Numbered from the stretch's first letter, positions 26,816 to 34,717 are shown. The stretch: DNA of 34,770 bases from Chitinophagaceae bacterium (GCA_004322015.1 SCQT01000194.1:1-34770); one strand, 5' to 3'. Notes: generated by a model not told the origin, from the sequence alone. Program-made: numbers and translations.

Positions 26816-27120
26816 AATTCGGTTTAAAAGAAAAGGACATTCATGCTGTCAATTCCTTGTTCAGCCAGTTTGGAAATATTAATCGTGTGGTGATTTATGG
26901 TTCAAGAGCGAAGGGAAATTATAAGCCCGGTTCTGATATTGATCTGACCATTGAAGGCGACCTGACTTTTTCACAACAAATGCGTCTTGAAAATGAGCTG
27001 GATGACTTGTTACTTCCTTATAAAATTGACCTGTCTCAAATTCATAAGATATCCAATCCTGATTTATTGGAACATATTCGCAGGGTGGGGAAGGTGTTTT
27101 ATGAAAAACAATCAGCATGA
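26812..27120 (+). CDS. MNT-type nucleotidyltransferase (HI0073-like), likely antitoxin
   Basis: A 102-residue minimal nucleotidyltransferase. The catalytic motif GS-x10-DxD is complete: Gly30-Ser31 in VVIYGSRAKG and Asp42/Asp44 in SDIDLTIEG. The rest, with LPYKIDLSQIHKISNPDLLEHIRRVGKVFYE (read in two pieces), matches minimal MNT proteins. Such enzymes pair with HEPN proteins and, where studied, block them by adding AMP groups to a Tyr near the RNase motif. The neighbouring HEPN protein does have a Tyr two residues after the catalytic His (HTYNE). The ATGA overlap supports a two-gene unit. The unit sits between bshB1 and the serine hydrolase gene. Confidence 0.88.
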   Translation: MKFGLKEKDIHAVNSLFSQFGNINRVVIYGSRAKGNYKPGSDIDLTIEGDLTFSQQMRLENELDDLLLPYKIDLSQIHKISNPDLLEHIRRVGKVFYEKQSA

Positions 27121-27141
27121 CCTTTTTATAAAAAAAACCCA

Positions 27142-28101
27142 ATGACACCAACCATTACTTACCGTATAGTTTGTGGTATCCTTTTTTTACTTTTAGCAAA
27201 TACAGCTTTTGCACAACAAAATCCCGATGCAGCCTGGGGCAAAACGGATAAAAAGCTAACCATGGAACTCCAAAAGTTAGTAAATAATTTTCGTGGTACA
27301 GCAGGAGTGTATGTCTATGATTTAAAAACACACCGTGAGGCTGCGATAAATGCAGACACTCTTTTCCCGACGGCCAGCATTATTAAAGTACCGATTTTGG
27401 TTGGTATCTTTAAAAAGATCCAGGAAGGTGAGCTGAATTATCATCAACCTTTATTATACCATGATTCCCTGGCTCACGGAGGTTCCGGTATTATGCAATA
27501 TTTTAAAGACAGCACAAAAACGAATGTAAGCGTAGCCGTTACTTTAATGATTTCGCATAGCGATAACACGGCGGCCCACTGGTGCCAGGCATTGGCAGGA
27601 GGAGGGGCAGCCATTAACTCCTGGCTGGCAGATCGCGGTTTTCAATTTACCCGTGTAAATTCTCAAACCCCCGGCAGAGAAAAAGCTGACGATATGTACG
27701 GATGGGGACAAACAACTCCTCGCGAAATGGCACATTTACTTTGCCTGATCAGAGAAAATAAGATAATTACTCCTGCTGCCTGTGAAAGAATGTACCGGGA
27801 TATGACACACATATTTTGGGATGATTATGCACTTTCCCAAATACCGCCTTATGTGCAGACAGCTTCCAAGCAAGGCATGGTGGATGCTTCCCGTTCAGAA
27901 TTAGTCATGGTCAATGCTCCGCATGGTGATTATGTTTTTTATGTGGCAACCAAAAATAACAAAGACCAACGGTGGAAACCCGATAATGAGGCCTGGCAAT
28001 TTGCACGTAACGTATCTGCTTTATTATGGCATTATTTTGAACCGAAAAGCAAATGGGAGCCCGCTAAAGGGTATGAAAAATTTTGGGATTGGAATGGTTG
28101 A
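27142..28101 (+). CDS. Secreted serine hydrolase with class A beta-lactamase fold
   Basis: A 319-residue exported protein (leader MTPTITYRIVCGILFLLLANTAFA). It has the class A-like Ser79-Ile-Ile-Lys82 (SxxK) and Ser140-Asp141-Asn142 (SDN) motifs. The third motif, KTG, is represented by Lys243-Gln-Gly (ASKQGMVD). The omega loop, where true class A enzymes have the Glu166-x-x-x-Asn170 pair needed for deacylation, reads RVNSQTPGREKADDMYGW and shows no clear match; the only nearby acid is Glu180. The protein is therefore more likely a DD-peptidase or esterase-like hydrolase than an antibiotic-degrading enzyme, but sequence reading alone cannot decide. It follows the MNT gene by 21 bp and ends 15 bp from a convergent gene. 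Confidence 0.82.
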   Translation: MTPTITYRIVCGILFLLLANTAFAQQNPDAAWGKTDKKLTMELQKLVNNFRGTAGVYVYDLKTHREAAINADTLFPTASIIKVPILVGIFKKIQEGELNYHQPLLYHDSLAHGGSGIMQYFKDSTKTNVSVAVTLMISHSDNTAAHWCQALAGGGAAINSWLADRGFQFTRVNSQTPGREKADDMYGWGQTTPREMAHLLCLIRENKIITPAACERMYRDMTHIFWDDYALSQIPPYVQTASKQGMVDASRSELVMVNAPHGDYVFYVATKNNKDQRWKPDNEAWQFARNVSALLWHYFEPKSKWEPAKGYEKFWDWNG

Positions 28102-28113
28102 TCCCATCCAAAA
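28081..28113. terminator. Possible bidirectional terminator between convergent genes
   Basis: TTTTGGGATTGG (28081-28092) and CCCATCCAAAA (28103-28113) form an imperfect stem with one bulge and one mismatch, exactly where the serine hydrolase and the zinc protein genes converge. It overlaps the 3' end of the + strand gene, and the A/T ends of the arms could give a short U-run in either direction. A weak call. Confidence 0.35.
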
Positions 28114-28116
28114 ATA

Positions 28117-29127
28117 TTAGTATTCCATTTCCGGTTTTATCCCGATCAGCTTGCCTTTTGTCTGCCATAAGTGGTATTGGTATTTCAATGCTTTTCGGTG
28201 GACTTTATTCGTATAGCTGTCATCTAATTGACTGAGATCGGGTTTCCCTGCATCTACCCAGGCTGTGTACCAATAATCAGCCACGGATTGAATGGCTAAT
28301 TGCATTTGATGCTCTTCCATGCCGTGTAATTCTTCGCTATAGGCTTTTGCAAAATTATCAGTGAAGCGTGCTTCATGATATTTATTTTTGACAATTTTTC
28401 CGTTGCTGTCTGTTTCGTAAATGGAATCTTCGGGCCAGGTGTCCAATAATTTTTTGTCCGTGCTTAAAACGGTTTGTACCAAATCATGGCTTTCATGAAT
28501 AATCCTCCAGGTTTCTTTCACCGGGTTTTGAATGTAAGCAGCAGGAGCAGTATGCAGGTTGTAATCCTTTCCGAACAATTCAGGGATTAAAGATTCCCAC
28601 AACGCATGCACTCCTTTTTGTCCGGTAAGTTGTCCGTCATAATTAAGCGATGTATGCAGTGGTACATACGCATCACCAATATAATGGGCAAGATCTGCAG
28701 CAAAAAAAAGGATCCTTACTTTATCCTGATCCCGGAATGCTTCGGTCAATTTATTCAACATGTCCGGAATATACCAGGGAAGAATACCATTTTTATCTAA
28801 TCCTTTAGTTCCATATTTTGCTTTGGCAGAATCCCATGTTTCCGGAAGAACATCGAACGGATGATCACCATAGGCTTCCAGATCAATGAAATGTCTCGGC
28901 GCTTCATTTCGATCATTGAATCCATATTTGCGCACATCCGGAATGGACGCTTCAATGGTAATGAAATCAATGTGATCAAAGAAGAATGTCCGCATAGGCA
29001 TAGGAAGGGCAAATACGGCAGCACGGTTTATATGCTGATGTCCCCATACTCCCCAACTGTAAGTATTGTGGTAAGGAATCAGGATTAAGCTAAGAAAAAA
29101 GAAGGTAACAACTATTCGTTTAAACAT
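28117..29127 (-). CDS. Secreted zinc-dependent S1/P1 nuclease / phospholipase C superfamily protein
   Basis: A 336-residue exported protein. After the leader (MFKRIVVTFFFLSLILIPYHNTYS) the mature chain would begin WGVWGHQHINRAAV, with an N-terminal Trp and the next His as zinc ligands, as in S1/P1 nucleases and zinc-dependent phospholipase C. Further ligands follow in order: IPDVR, RHFIDLEAY, then ADLAHYIGDAYVPLHTSLNYDG and GVHALWES, which reproduces the H-x3-D, H and H-xx-W pattern of the S1/P1 group. The tri-zinc site thus looks complete. The substrate could be nucleic acid or phospholipid; the S1-like H-x3-D-x4-PLH spacing leans to the nuclease side. It is divergent from the gene at 29263. 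Confidence 0.82.
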   Translation of the reverse strand: MFKRIVVTFFFLSLILIPYHNTYSWGVWGHQHINRAAVFALPMPMRTFFFDHIDFITIEASIPDVRKYGFNDRNEAPRHFIDLEAYGDHPFDVLPETWDSAKAKYGTKGLDKNGILPWYIPDMLNKLTEAFRDQDKVRILFFAADLAHYIGDAYVPLHTSLNYDGQLTGQKGVHALWESLIPELFGKDYNLHTAPAAYIQNPVKETWRIIHESHDLVQTVLSTDKKLLDTWPEDSIYETDSNGKIVKNKYHEARFTDNFAKAYSEELHGMEEHQMQLAIQSVADYWYTAWVDAGKPDLSQLDDSYTNKVHRKALKYQYHLWQTKGKLIGIKPEMEY

Positions 29128-29163
29128 GATACATCTTATTTAAGGCTATTCAGGAACCATCAA

Positions 29164-29196
29164 CAAATATAATCAATATACACCCGGTTTACTAAA
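29164..29196 (-). promoter_or_regulatory. Promoter of the zinc-dependent nuclease/phospholipase gene
   Basis: Read on the - strand, TATATTTG (29164-29171) matches TAnnTTTG. TTTA (29193-29196), 21 nt upstream, is one base off the -33 TTTG. The -7 box is 36 bp before the ATG. Confidence 0.5.
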
Positions 29197-29220
29197 ATTT
29201 TGTGAAAAAAAGGAGGGAAC

Positions 29221-29251
29221 TTTACAGCCTCATTCTATTATAGTACGTTTG
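29221..29251 (+). promoter_or_regulatory. Promoter of the carboxypeptidase-regulatory-domain gene, very short leader
   Basis: TTTA (29221-29224), 19 nt, then TACGTTTG (29244-29251) fits the Bacteroidota pattern with one mismatch in the -33 box. The -7 box ends only 11 bp before the ATG at 29263, so the transcript would have a leader of only a few bases. Confidence 0.5.
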
Positions 29252-29262
29252 AGCTTCCAAAC

Positions 29263-30021
29263 ATGAAGTATTGGCTAAGCATTGTTACATTTCTCCTGCT
29301 GGTTATCAGCCAACAGGTATCTGCTCAACAAGAACGGAAAGTGAGCATCATCGGACGCGTTTACGATGCGGATACCCATGAGCCTTTGTTGCGTGCCACC
29401 GTGGTGGATATTAATACGGGTCACGGTACTCAAACAGACAGCGCAGGCTTTTACAAGATCAATGCTTTCAATAACAATAACATTGTTTTCTCCTATTTGG
29501 GTTATTTTTCCGACACATCTATCATCAATTCTCTGTTCTTAAGGCAAAAGCTGGATATAGCGCTGCACAAAAATAAATACAGCATAGCGCCTGTGGAGAT
29601 CATTGGACATCGTCCTGATTATTCTTACGACTCAGCTCAGCGGCGATATTGGTTTGCTCCTGAACTGGACCAACAAAAAGTAAGAGGGCTGAATGCAGTG
29701 GAGCATCCTATCTCTGCTTTATATGATGCGCTAAGTGGCCGCCAGAAAAGACTTTGGCGGTTTCAGAAAGATTATCAGCAATATGAAGAAAGAATGTATA
29801 TAGAATCGCGTGTACGTCCGGGGCAAATCGAGGAGTTGTTCGGATTGAAGAGCGATTCCTTAAACGCTTTCATGTTATGGTATAACCCGCCTTATCTTTT
29901 TGTGAGAAATGCTACGGATTATATGTTATTAGAAGACATCAAACATGCGATAGAACTTTTCAGGCATGTCTATAAACCTGTTCCTGCCTTGGTACCCGGA
30001 AAAAATAACCCACTCAGATAG
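29263..30021 (+). CDS. Secreted protein with carboxypeptidase regulatory-like domain
   Basis: A 252-residue exported protein (leader MKYWLSIVTFLLLVISQQVSA). Directly after it comes a carboxypeptidase-regulatory-like beta-sandwich, about 26-105: VSIIGRVYDADTHEPLLRAT, the DSAGFYKINAF turn and VFSYLGYFSDTSII, the same domain type as at the N-terminus of SusC proteins. The remaining 150 residues (IAPVEIIGHRPDYSYDSAQRR, AVEHPISALYDALSGRQKR, FQKDYQQYEERMYIESRV) are charged and probably helical; I do not recognise a domain there. Similar proteins are frequent in Bacteroidota and have no known role. No TonB plug or barrel follows, so it is not a truncated transporter by appearance. Confidence 0.78.
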   Translation: MKYWLSIVTFLLLVISQQVSAQQERKVSIIGRVYDADTHEPLLRATVVDINTGHGTQTDSAGFYKINAFNNNNIVFSYLGYFSDTSIINSLFLRQKLDIALHKNKYSIAPVEIIGHRPDYSYDSAQRRYWFAPELDQQKVRGLNAVEHPISALYDALSGRQKRLWRFQKDYQQYEERMYIESRVRPGQIEELFGLKSDSLNAFMLWYNPPYLFVRNATDYMLLEDIKHAIELFRHVYKPVPALVPGKNNPLR

Positions 30022-30062
30022 GCTTTCAATCCTTTTTACTGATAATGGCTTTTTCAAAATCG

Positions 30063-30088
30063 AGCAGAGATGCCGATAGCAGAGATGC
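30063..30088. repeat. Short direct repeat between convergent genes
   Basis: AGCAGAGATGC occurs at 30063-30073 and again at 30078-30088, with four bases between. It lies in the 88-bp gap between the 29263-30021 gene and sdhB. No function is evident. Confidence 0.5.
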
Positions 30089-30109
30089 AACCATCCTCCG
30101 ACTCTTGCA

Positions 30110-30883
30110 CTACGAATGTTCGACCTTCACGTTTTTGTTTCCTGCGGCAAAAGTGGCTCTCAGAAATTCATGGTTAGCGCGTGCAATATGGGTGATGGAA
30201 ATCTCTTTCGGGCATGCTTGCTCGCATTCTCCGATATTGGAACAACTTCCGAAACCCTCCTCATCCATTTGATGTATCATGTTGACTACCCGCGTTTTTC
30301 TTTCCGGATTTCCCTGCGGTAATTGAGCAAGCTGCGAAATCTTGGCGCTGACAAATAACATGGCTGAAGTATTGGGGCAGGCTGCCACACAGGCCCCGCA
30401 ACCGATACAGGTGGCGGCTGTAAAAGCCAGGTCTGCTTTATCTTTTTCAACAGGGATCGCATTGGCATCCACTGCATTACCGGTGTTCACGGAAATGTAT
30501 CCTCCCGCTTCAATAATGCGGTCGAAGGAACTTCGATCCACAACTAAATCTTTAATTACAGGAAACGGCTGGGCGCGCCAGGGCTCCACCACGATTGTTT
30601 CGCCCTCGTGAAAATGGCGCATGTGGAGCTGGCAGGTTGTTGTACCATGTAAGGGTCCGTGAGGCCTGCCATTGATATACATGGAACACATACCGCAAAT
30701 GCCTTCCCTGCAGTCATTGTCAAATGCAATAGGGTCTTTTCCTTCGGTAATAAGTCGCTCATTCAGCACATCAAACATTTCCAGGAAAGACATATCTTCC
30801 GAAATATCACTGACGGGATAAGTTTCAAAATGCCCCTTATCCTGACTATTCCTTTGCCTCCAGATTTTGAGTGTTAGATTCAT
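30110..30883 (-). CDS. sdhB: Succinate dehydrogenase/fumarate reductase iron-sulfur subunit
   Basis: The iron-sulfur subunit of complex II, 257 residues, carrying electrons from the flavoprotein to the quinone site at the membrane. The 2Fe-2S ligands are Cys58, Cys63, Cys66 and Cys84 ([18 protein letters not shown]). The 4Fe-4S and 3Fe-4S clusters are bound by Cys159, Cys162, Cys165, Cys169 ([12 protein letters not shown]) and Cys214, Cys220, Cys224 ([12 protein letters not shown]). The sequence is of the type found with the single cytochrome b subunit encoded upstream (class B complex II, as in Bacteroidota and Bacillus). It is the last gene of sdhCAB, but 162 bp separate it from sdhA, which is unusually wide for this operon. 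Confidence 0.95.
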   Translation of the reverse strand: MNLTLKIWRQRNSQDKGHFETYPVSDISEDMSFLEMFDVLNERLITEGKDPIAFDNDCREGICGMCSMYINGRPHGPLHGTTTCQLHMRHFHEGETIVVEPWRAQPFPVIKDLVVDRSSFDRIIEAGGYISVNTGNAVDANAIPVEKDKADLAFTAATCIGCGACVAACPNTSAMLFVSAKISQLAQLPQGNPERKTRVVNMIHQMDEEGFGSCSNIGECEQACPKEISITHIARANHEFLRATFAAGNKNVKVEHS

Positions 30884-30913
30884 GATTATATTGCTTTATG
30901 GCTGTATTGTTCT

Positions 30914-30937
30914 ATGGTTAAATGGTTATATGGTTAT
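30914..30937. repeat. Three 8-bp tandem units in the sdhA-sdhB gap
   Basis: ATGGTTAA (30914-30921), ATGGTTAT (30922-30929) and ATGGTTAT (30930-30937) follow each other without spacing, with related sequence on the left side (ATTGTTCT). The array sits 31 bp from the sdhB start codon, so it lies in the sdhB leader on the - strand. Confidence 0.75.
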
Positions 30938-31047
30938 ATAGCTAATTTGATATTGGTATATTTGATTAACGTATTTATTTCTTTAGGTAAAGCCTCCAAT
31001 TCATTACGAATATAGTCAAACTCTTTGTCTGATAATAGCTTTCGGCT
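30934..31047 (-). pseudogene. Possible 3' remnant of a four-helix-bundle (S23-type) gene
   Basis: In the sdhA-sdhB gap the - strand has an open stretch of 37 codons without a start. It reads LLSDKEFDYIRNELEALPKE and then INTLIKYTNIKLAI before a TAA placed inside the tandem repeat. Its amphipathic helical character and position resemble the last helix of the small four-helix-bundle proteins (23S rRNA intervening-sequence type) common as scattered cassettes in Bacteroidota. It overlaps the final sdhA codons in another frame. This is a reading-based guess; it could be chance. Confidence 0.3.
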
Positions 31048-33022
31048 ATTTATAACTCCTCTGTGTCAAATGCACTAATTCAAATTCCAACGGTTCTTTA
31101 TGTAATTCAAAATTATTCCCTTCTTTATTTTCCCATGCGCTGACATAACAAAATCGGCTGTCATCACGTTTGGCTTCGCCTTCATCCGTCACAGATTCTT
31201 CACGATAGTGAGCGCCGCAACTTTCTTCTCGTTGTAAGGCATCGGTTGCCAGTAATTCTCCTAATTCTAAAAAATCTGCTACCCGTCCTGCTTTTTCTAA
31301 TTCCGGATTCAATTCATTTTGCGCTCCCGGAATACGTACATCTTTCCAGAATTCTTCCCGTAATGCACGCACTTCCTGAATAGCCTCTTTCAATCCCTGT
31401 GCATTCCTTGACATACCACATTTGTTCCACATTATTTTGCCAAGTGCCTTGTGATAATAATCCACAGAATGTGTTCCCTGTATGCTCATTAATTTATCCA
31501 ACCTGTCTTGCACATTCTTTTCTGCTTCCGCAAAAGCCGGATGATCTGTTGGAATTGATTGCGTACGTATTTCGCCTGACAGATAATTTGCAATAGTGTA
31601 AGGAATCACAAAATATCCATCTGCTAATCCCTGCATCAGGGCAGATGCACCTAAACGGTTAGCGCCGTGATCGGAAAAATTACATTCTCCCACAGCATAC
31701 AATCCCTGAATGGTGGTCATTAGTTCATAATCCACCCATAAGCCGCCCATAGTATAATGTATGGCAGGATAGATACGCATCGGTACTTCATAAGGATTTT
31801 CACCGGTTATCTTTTCATACATTTCAAAAAGATTCCCGTACTTTTCGGCAATAACCTGCTTACCTAAACGTGTGATAGTATCCGCATCTGCATCATGCAT
31901 TTGCGCTTTGTGCGCGGCTGCTTTCCCGTACCGTTGAATCGCGGATGCAAAATCAAGATACACAGCTTGTTTGGAAGCGCCTACACCGTAACCCGCATCA
32001 CAACGTTCTTTGGCGCCGCGGGAAGCCACATCGCGAGGGACTAAATTTCCAAATGCCGGATACCTTCTTTCCAGGTAATAATCGCGTTCTTCCTGTGGAA
32101 TATCGTTAGGTTTTCTGGAATCTCCCTTTTGTTTCGGGACCCATATTCTTCCGTCATTACGTAAAGATTCGGACATCAGGGTCAATTTGCTTTGATGATC
32201 GCCTGAAATAGGAATACAGGTCGGATGAATTTGTGTATAGCAGGGATTGGCAAAATAAGCGCCTCTCTTATGCGCCTTCCAGGAAGCCGTTACATTAGAG
32301 CCCATCGCATTGGTAGAGAGATAAAATACATTGCCATAACCGCCGCTTGCCAGCACTACCGCATGGCCGAAATGACGTTCTAATTTCCCCGTAACTAAAT
32401 TTCTTGCAATGATACCTCTTGCTTTTCCGTCAATGATGACCAGATCCAGCATTTCATGACGGGAATACATCGTCACTTTTCCCAGAGCCACCTGCCGCTC
32501 TAAGGCAGAATAGGCGCCTAACAAAAGCTGTTGCCCGGTTTGCCCGGCAGCATAAAAAGTACGTTGTACCTGAACGCCACCGAAAGACCGGTTGGCTAAT
32601 AATCCGCCATATTCACGGGCAAAAGGCACGCCTTGCGCCACACATTGGTCAATAATATTGCCGCTGACCTCTGCCAAACGGTACGTATTAGCTTCTCTCG
32701 AACGATAGTCGCCTCCTTTTATGGTATCATAAAACAAGCGGAAAACAGAGTCGCCGTCATTCTGATAATTCTTCGCAGCATTGATGCCTCCCTGCGCTGC
32801 AATGCTGTGCGCCCGGCGAGGGCTGTCTTGGAAACAGAAGGTTTTTACCTGGTATCCTAATTCCGCCAGGGATGCGGAAGCAGAAGCGCCTGCCAATCCT
32901 GTGCCTACCACAATGATCTCCAGATTTCGCTTGTTACTTGGATTTACCAGCTTAGAATGTCCTTTATAATAAGTCCACTTCTCAGCTAAAGGTCCTTCGG
33001 GTATTTTTGCATTTAACTCCAT
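31046..33022 (-). CDS. sdhA: Succinate dehydrogenase/fumarate reductase flavoprotein subunit
   Basis: The catalytic flavoprotein of complex II, 658 residues, oxidising succinate to fumarate. The start at 33022 ([11 protein letters not shown]) is chosen because the frame further upstream runs through the end of sdhC and has no family likeness. The FAD motif is GTGLAG (40-45), and the covalent FAD site is His72 in AHSIAAQGG. Substrate-site segments include [10 protein letters not shown] and a C-terminal [21 protein letters not shown] (in two pieces). The C-terminus LTQRSYK is typical of Bacteroidota SdhA, so the gene is complete. It begins 41 bp after sdhC and is followed by an unusual 162-bp spacer before sdhB. 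Confidence 0.96.
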   Translation of the reverse strand: MELNAKIPEGPLAEKWTYYKGHSKLVNPSNKRNLEIIVVGTGLAGASASASLAELGYQVKTFCFQDSPRRAHSIAAQGGINAAKNYQNDGDSVFRLFYDTIKGGDYRSREANTYRLAEVSGNIIDQCVAQGVPFAREYGGLLANRSFGGVQVQRTFYAAGQTGQQLLLGAYSALERQVALGKVTMYSRHEMLDLVIIDGKARGIIARNLVTGKLERHFGHAVVLASGGYGNVFYLSTNAMGSNVTASWKAHKRGAYFANPCYTQIHPTCIPISGDHQSKLTLMSESLRNDGRIWVPKQKGDSRKPNDIPQEERDYYLERRYPAFGNLVPRDVASRGAKERCDAGYGVGASKQAVYLDFASAIQRYGKAAAHKAQMHDADADTITRLGKQVIAEKYGNLFEMYEKITGENPYEVPMRIYPAIHYTMGGLWVDYELMTTIQGLYAVGECNFSDHGANRLGASALMQGLADGYFVIPYTIANYLSGEIRTQSIPTDHPAFAEAEKNVQDRLDKLMSIQGTHSVDYYHKALGKIMWNKCGMSRNAQGLKEAIQEVRALREEFWKDVRIPGAQNELNPELEKAGRVADFLELGELLATDALQREESCGAHYREESVTDEGEAKRDDSRFCYVSAWENKEGNNFELHKEPLEFELVHLTQRSYK

Positions 33023-33063
33023 GTGTATTGATGCTAAAGTTATTTTCAAATAAAGATTTATGT

Positions 33064-33774
33064 TCAGGAATGGACCACACCGAAATACATCAGTACCGGC
33101 ATGCAGGCAAAAGCAAGCGGAATGATAATGGAATAAGCATATCCTATTCCGCGAATGACAGGGATGTAACGGGAAGAGGTCATTCCCAAGGTGCGAAAGG
33201 CGCTTTGAAAGCCATGTGCCAGATGAAATCCAAGCGCTAACAATGCGATCAGATATACAATAACCACCCATGCATGACTGAATACCAATTCCATTTGTCC
33301 AAACAAATTATCTACCGGCTTATTTACATACATGCCGTTATCATAAGTGATATCACCCACGCCGCCAAAAACCCCTGCAAAGCGGGTATGCACCCAGAAC
33401 TGGCTTAAATGGATAATAAGAAAAATCAGGATGATAATACCCAGCAGGCCCATGGCGCTTGAGTACCAATGCGTGTCCGGACGGCGCACCATGGAATATT
33501 TCACGGGACGCTTTTTCTTGTTCTGAATGGTTATCGTAATGCCCTGCACTATATGCAGGATAAACCCCACAAATAAACCCACTTCCAGCAGATGCATTAT
33601 CCAGTTGGTACCCAGGAAATGGGCTACCTTATTGAAAGTGGCGCCATGATCAGGCACAAAAATACAGGCATTGGCAGAAGCATGTACGATCAGGAAAATA
33701 ATAAGAAAGATGCCGGTAAAAGCCATGACTAACTTTTTACCGATAGCGGAAGTAAAGTATTGTCCCCACCTCAT
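33064..33774 (-). CDS. sdhC: Succinate dehydrogenase cytochrome b subunit
   Basis: The membrane anchor of class B complex II, 236 residues with five hydrophobic helices (about 15-33, 60-80, 105-125, 160-182, 208-230). It binds two b hemes through His residues in the helices; candidates are the His in [24 protein letters not shown] and LGFHLAHGF. The N-terminus [19 protein letters not shown] is family-typical. A single large subunit of this kind replaces the separate SdhC and SdhD of class C enzymes and usually works with menaquinone. It is the first gene of sdhCAB, with the promoter 45 bp upstream. Confidence 0.94.
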   Translation of the reverse strand: MRWGQYFTSAIGKKLVMAFTGIFLIIFLIVHASANACIFVPDHGATFNKVAHFLGTNWIMHLLEVGLFVGFILHIVQGITITIQNKKKRPVKYSMVRRPDTHWYSSAMGLLGIIILIFLIIHLSQFWVHTRFAGVFGGVGDITYDNGMYVNKPVDNLFGQMELVFSHAWVVIVYLIALLALGFHLAHGFQSAFRTLGMTSSRYIPVIRGIGYAYSIIIPLAFACMPVLMYFGVVHS

Positions 33775-33818
33775 ATAAATAAATTGAGCAATTTGATTGT
33801 GAAAGTCCTAACGAAAGG

Positions 33819-33850
33819 CAAACTTACGGCAGAATGATGATTTTACCAAA
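33819..33850 (-). promoter_or_regulatory. Bacteroidota-type promoter of sdhCAB
   Basis: Read on the - strand: TTTG (33847-33850), 20 nt, TAAGTTTG (33819-33826). Both elements match the Bacteroidota housekeeping consensus exactly. The -7 box lies 44 bp before the sdhC ATG. This is the best promoter in the window. Confidence 0.8.
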
Positions 33851-34001
33851 GGGAAGGTAAAACAGATATAGACAATATTATTTTAGATTGTTTCTCTTGT
33901 GTAATGAGATTTTCTTTTCTATTGACACAAAGTATTAGCCTATATGCATCAGCTTTACTTATGCCTTTATTTGTGTCTCCTTGTATTACTTCCCGTATAT
34001 A

Positions 34002-34394
34002 TTAAAGCAAAAATCTTACTTCGGTAAGTTCCCTGCCTATTTGCTGAACACCTTTAAGAATACGTTTTACTTGTGTGGCAGAGGGCTGTTTAATCCTTTT
34101 GATATATTGAGCCAACAAACTTTGATTCATACCTATACGTTCGGAAAGAGCTTTGGCATTAATAACTCTGTAAAAATCAAAGAAACTTTCAAGATCGTAT
34201 TCAAATTGTATTTCGTCGGTAGTATATACCCAGCCTTTATCTTCAAAGGTAAGGTTTACAGCATCCAGAATCATTTCTTTAAGTTCCTCAAAGGTTTCAC
34301 CTTGAGTATTGATAGATATATTCCCTACCGAAGCGTGAGCGCTATACCCTATATCTTCTTTGATAATGGTCATTTTTATTTTTGGCTTTTTCAT
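34002..34394 (-). CDS. hicB: HicB-family antitoxin with C-terminal HTH
   Basis: A 130-residue antitoxin of the HicAB type. The N-terminal half is the HicB partial RNase H-like fold (MTIIKEDIGYSAHASVGNIS, then TQGETFEELKEMILDAVNLTFEDKG across residues 30-54). The C-terminal part (about 80-127) is a helix-turn-helix of the XRE kind (AKALSERIGMNQSLLAQYIK, then TQVKRILKGVQQIGREL), which lets the protein repress its own promoter. Its ATG overlaps the original hicA stop codon (ATGA), the usual arrangement. The open frame covering this gene on the + strand is a shadow. The gene itself appears intact, although its toxin partner is frameshifted. Confidence 0.88.
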   Translation of the reverse strand: MKKPKIKMTIIKEDIGYSAHASVGNISINTQGETFEELKEMILDAVNLTFEDKGWVYTTDEIQFEYDLESFFDFYRVINAKALSERIGMNQSLLAQYIKRIKQPSATQVKRILKGVQQIGRELTEVRFLL

Positions 34395-34596
34395 CTTCGG
34401 TTGGTTTTTATGTTCGCATCTTTTAGTATTGCTTTCAATAGTCCTTTTTTCACTTCATTAGAGGCATGGAAAGGAACGACAAGCTTTCCTTCTTTTTCTG
34501 GATGTTCCATAATGATATGGCTACCGGACTACCGGACTGCCGTACTTCATACCAGCCGTCTTTCTTTAAAAGTCTTAACAGTTCACTTGACTTCAT
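34391..34596 (-). pseudogene. hicA: HicA-family toxin gene, frameshifted by an 8-bp tandem duplication
   Basis: HicA toxins are small double-stranded-RNA-binding-fold mRNA interferases with a catalytic His. The frame starts at 34596 (MKSSELLRLLKKDGWYEVRQSGS) and continues as PVAISLWN to a stop at 34450, giving only 48 residues. If one of the two adjacent copies of CTACCGGA (34521-34528 and 34529-34536, + strand) is removed, the frame becomes SGSHIIMEHPEKEGKLVVPFH, then ASNEVKKGLLKAILKDANIK to a TGA at 34391-34393, a perfect 65-residue HicA whose stop overlaps the hicB start. The duplication replaces the catalytic His24 and all that follows. The toxin should be inactive in this form. The frame upstream of 34596 is not HicA-like. 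Confidence 0.85.
34521..34536. repeat. 8-bp tandem duplication inside hicA
   Basis: Two exact adjacent copies of CTACCGGA. Eight is not a multiple of three, so copy number sets the reading frame of hicA: one copy in frame, two copies out of frame. Confidence 0.95.
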
Positions 34597-34613
34597 CCCT
34601 CTTATTTCAATAG

Positions 34614-34635
34614 CAAAGGTAATAAAATTATTACC
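34614..34635 (-). promoter_or_regulatory. Probable hicAB -7 box with overlapping palindromic operator
   Basis: On the - strand TACCTTTG (34614-34621) matches TAnnTTTG, 17 bp before the hicA ATG. It overlaps a perfect palindrome with GGTAATAA (34618-34625), two central bases and TTATTACC (34628-34635). HicB proteins with an HTH bind inverted repeats in their own promoter, so this is the likely operator. No good -33 element was seen. Confidence 0.5.
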
Positions 34636-34689
34636 AAATGAATAACCATAAGGGTGTATGACAAAATGCACTTTTTATGAGTAAAGGTG

Positions 34690-34697
34690 TAAATTTG
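34690..34697 (+). promoter_or_regulatory. -7 promoter element for the right-edge gene
   Basis: TAAATTTG (34690-34697) matches TAnnTTTG and lies 20 bp before the ATG at 34718. A matching -33 element is not evident. Confidence 0.4.
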
Positions 34698-34717
34698 GCA
34701 AACCAACTCATTAAATC

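Noticed and set aside
27142-28101. Naming this gene a beta-lactamase resistance gene
   Set aside because: The general-base Glu of the omega loop and the KTG motif are not clearly present; only the fold family is supported.
30914-30937. Tandem ATGGTTAW units as a CRISPR array
   Set aside because: Units are only 8 bp and adjacent, with no spacers and no cas genes nearby.
33023-33271. Upstream extension of sdhA by 83 codons
   Set aside because: This stretch overlaps the end of sdhC in another frame and has no likeness to SdhA; the ATG at 33022 gives the normal N-terminus.
33981-34613. Long + strand open frame of 210 codons over the hicAB region
   Set aside because: It is antisense to hicB and hicA, which have clear families and the expected gene overlap; its own translation shows no domain.
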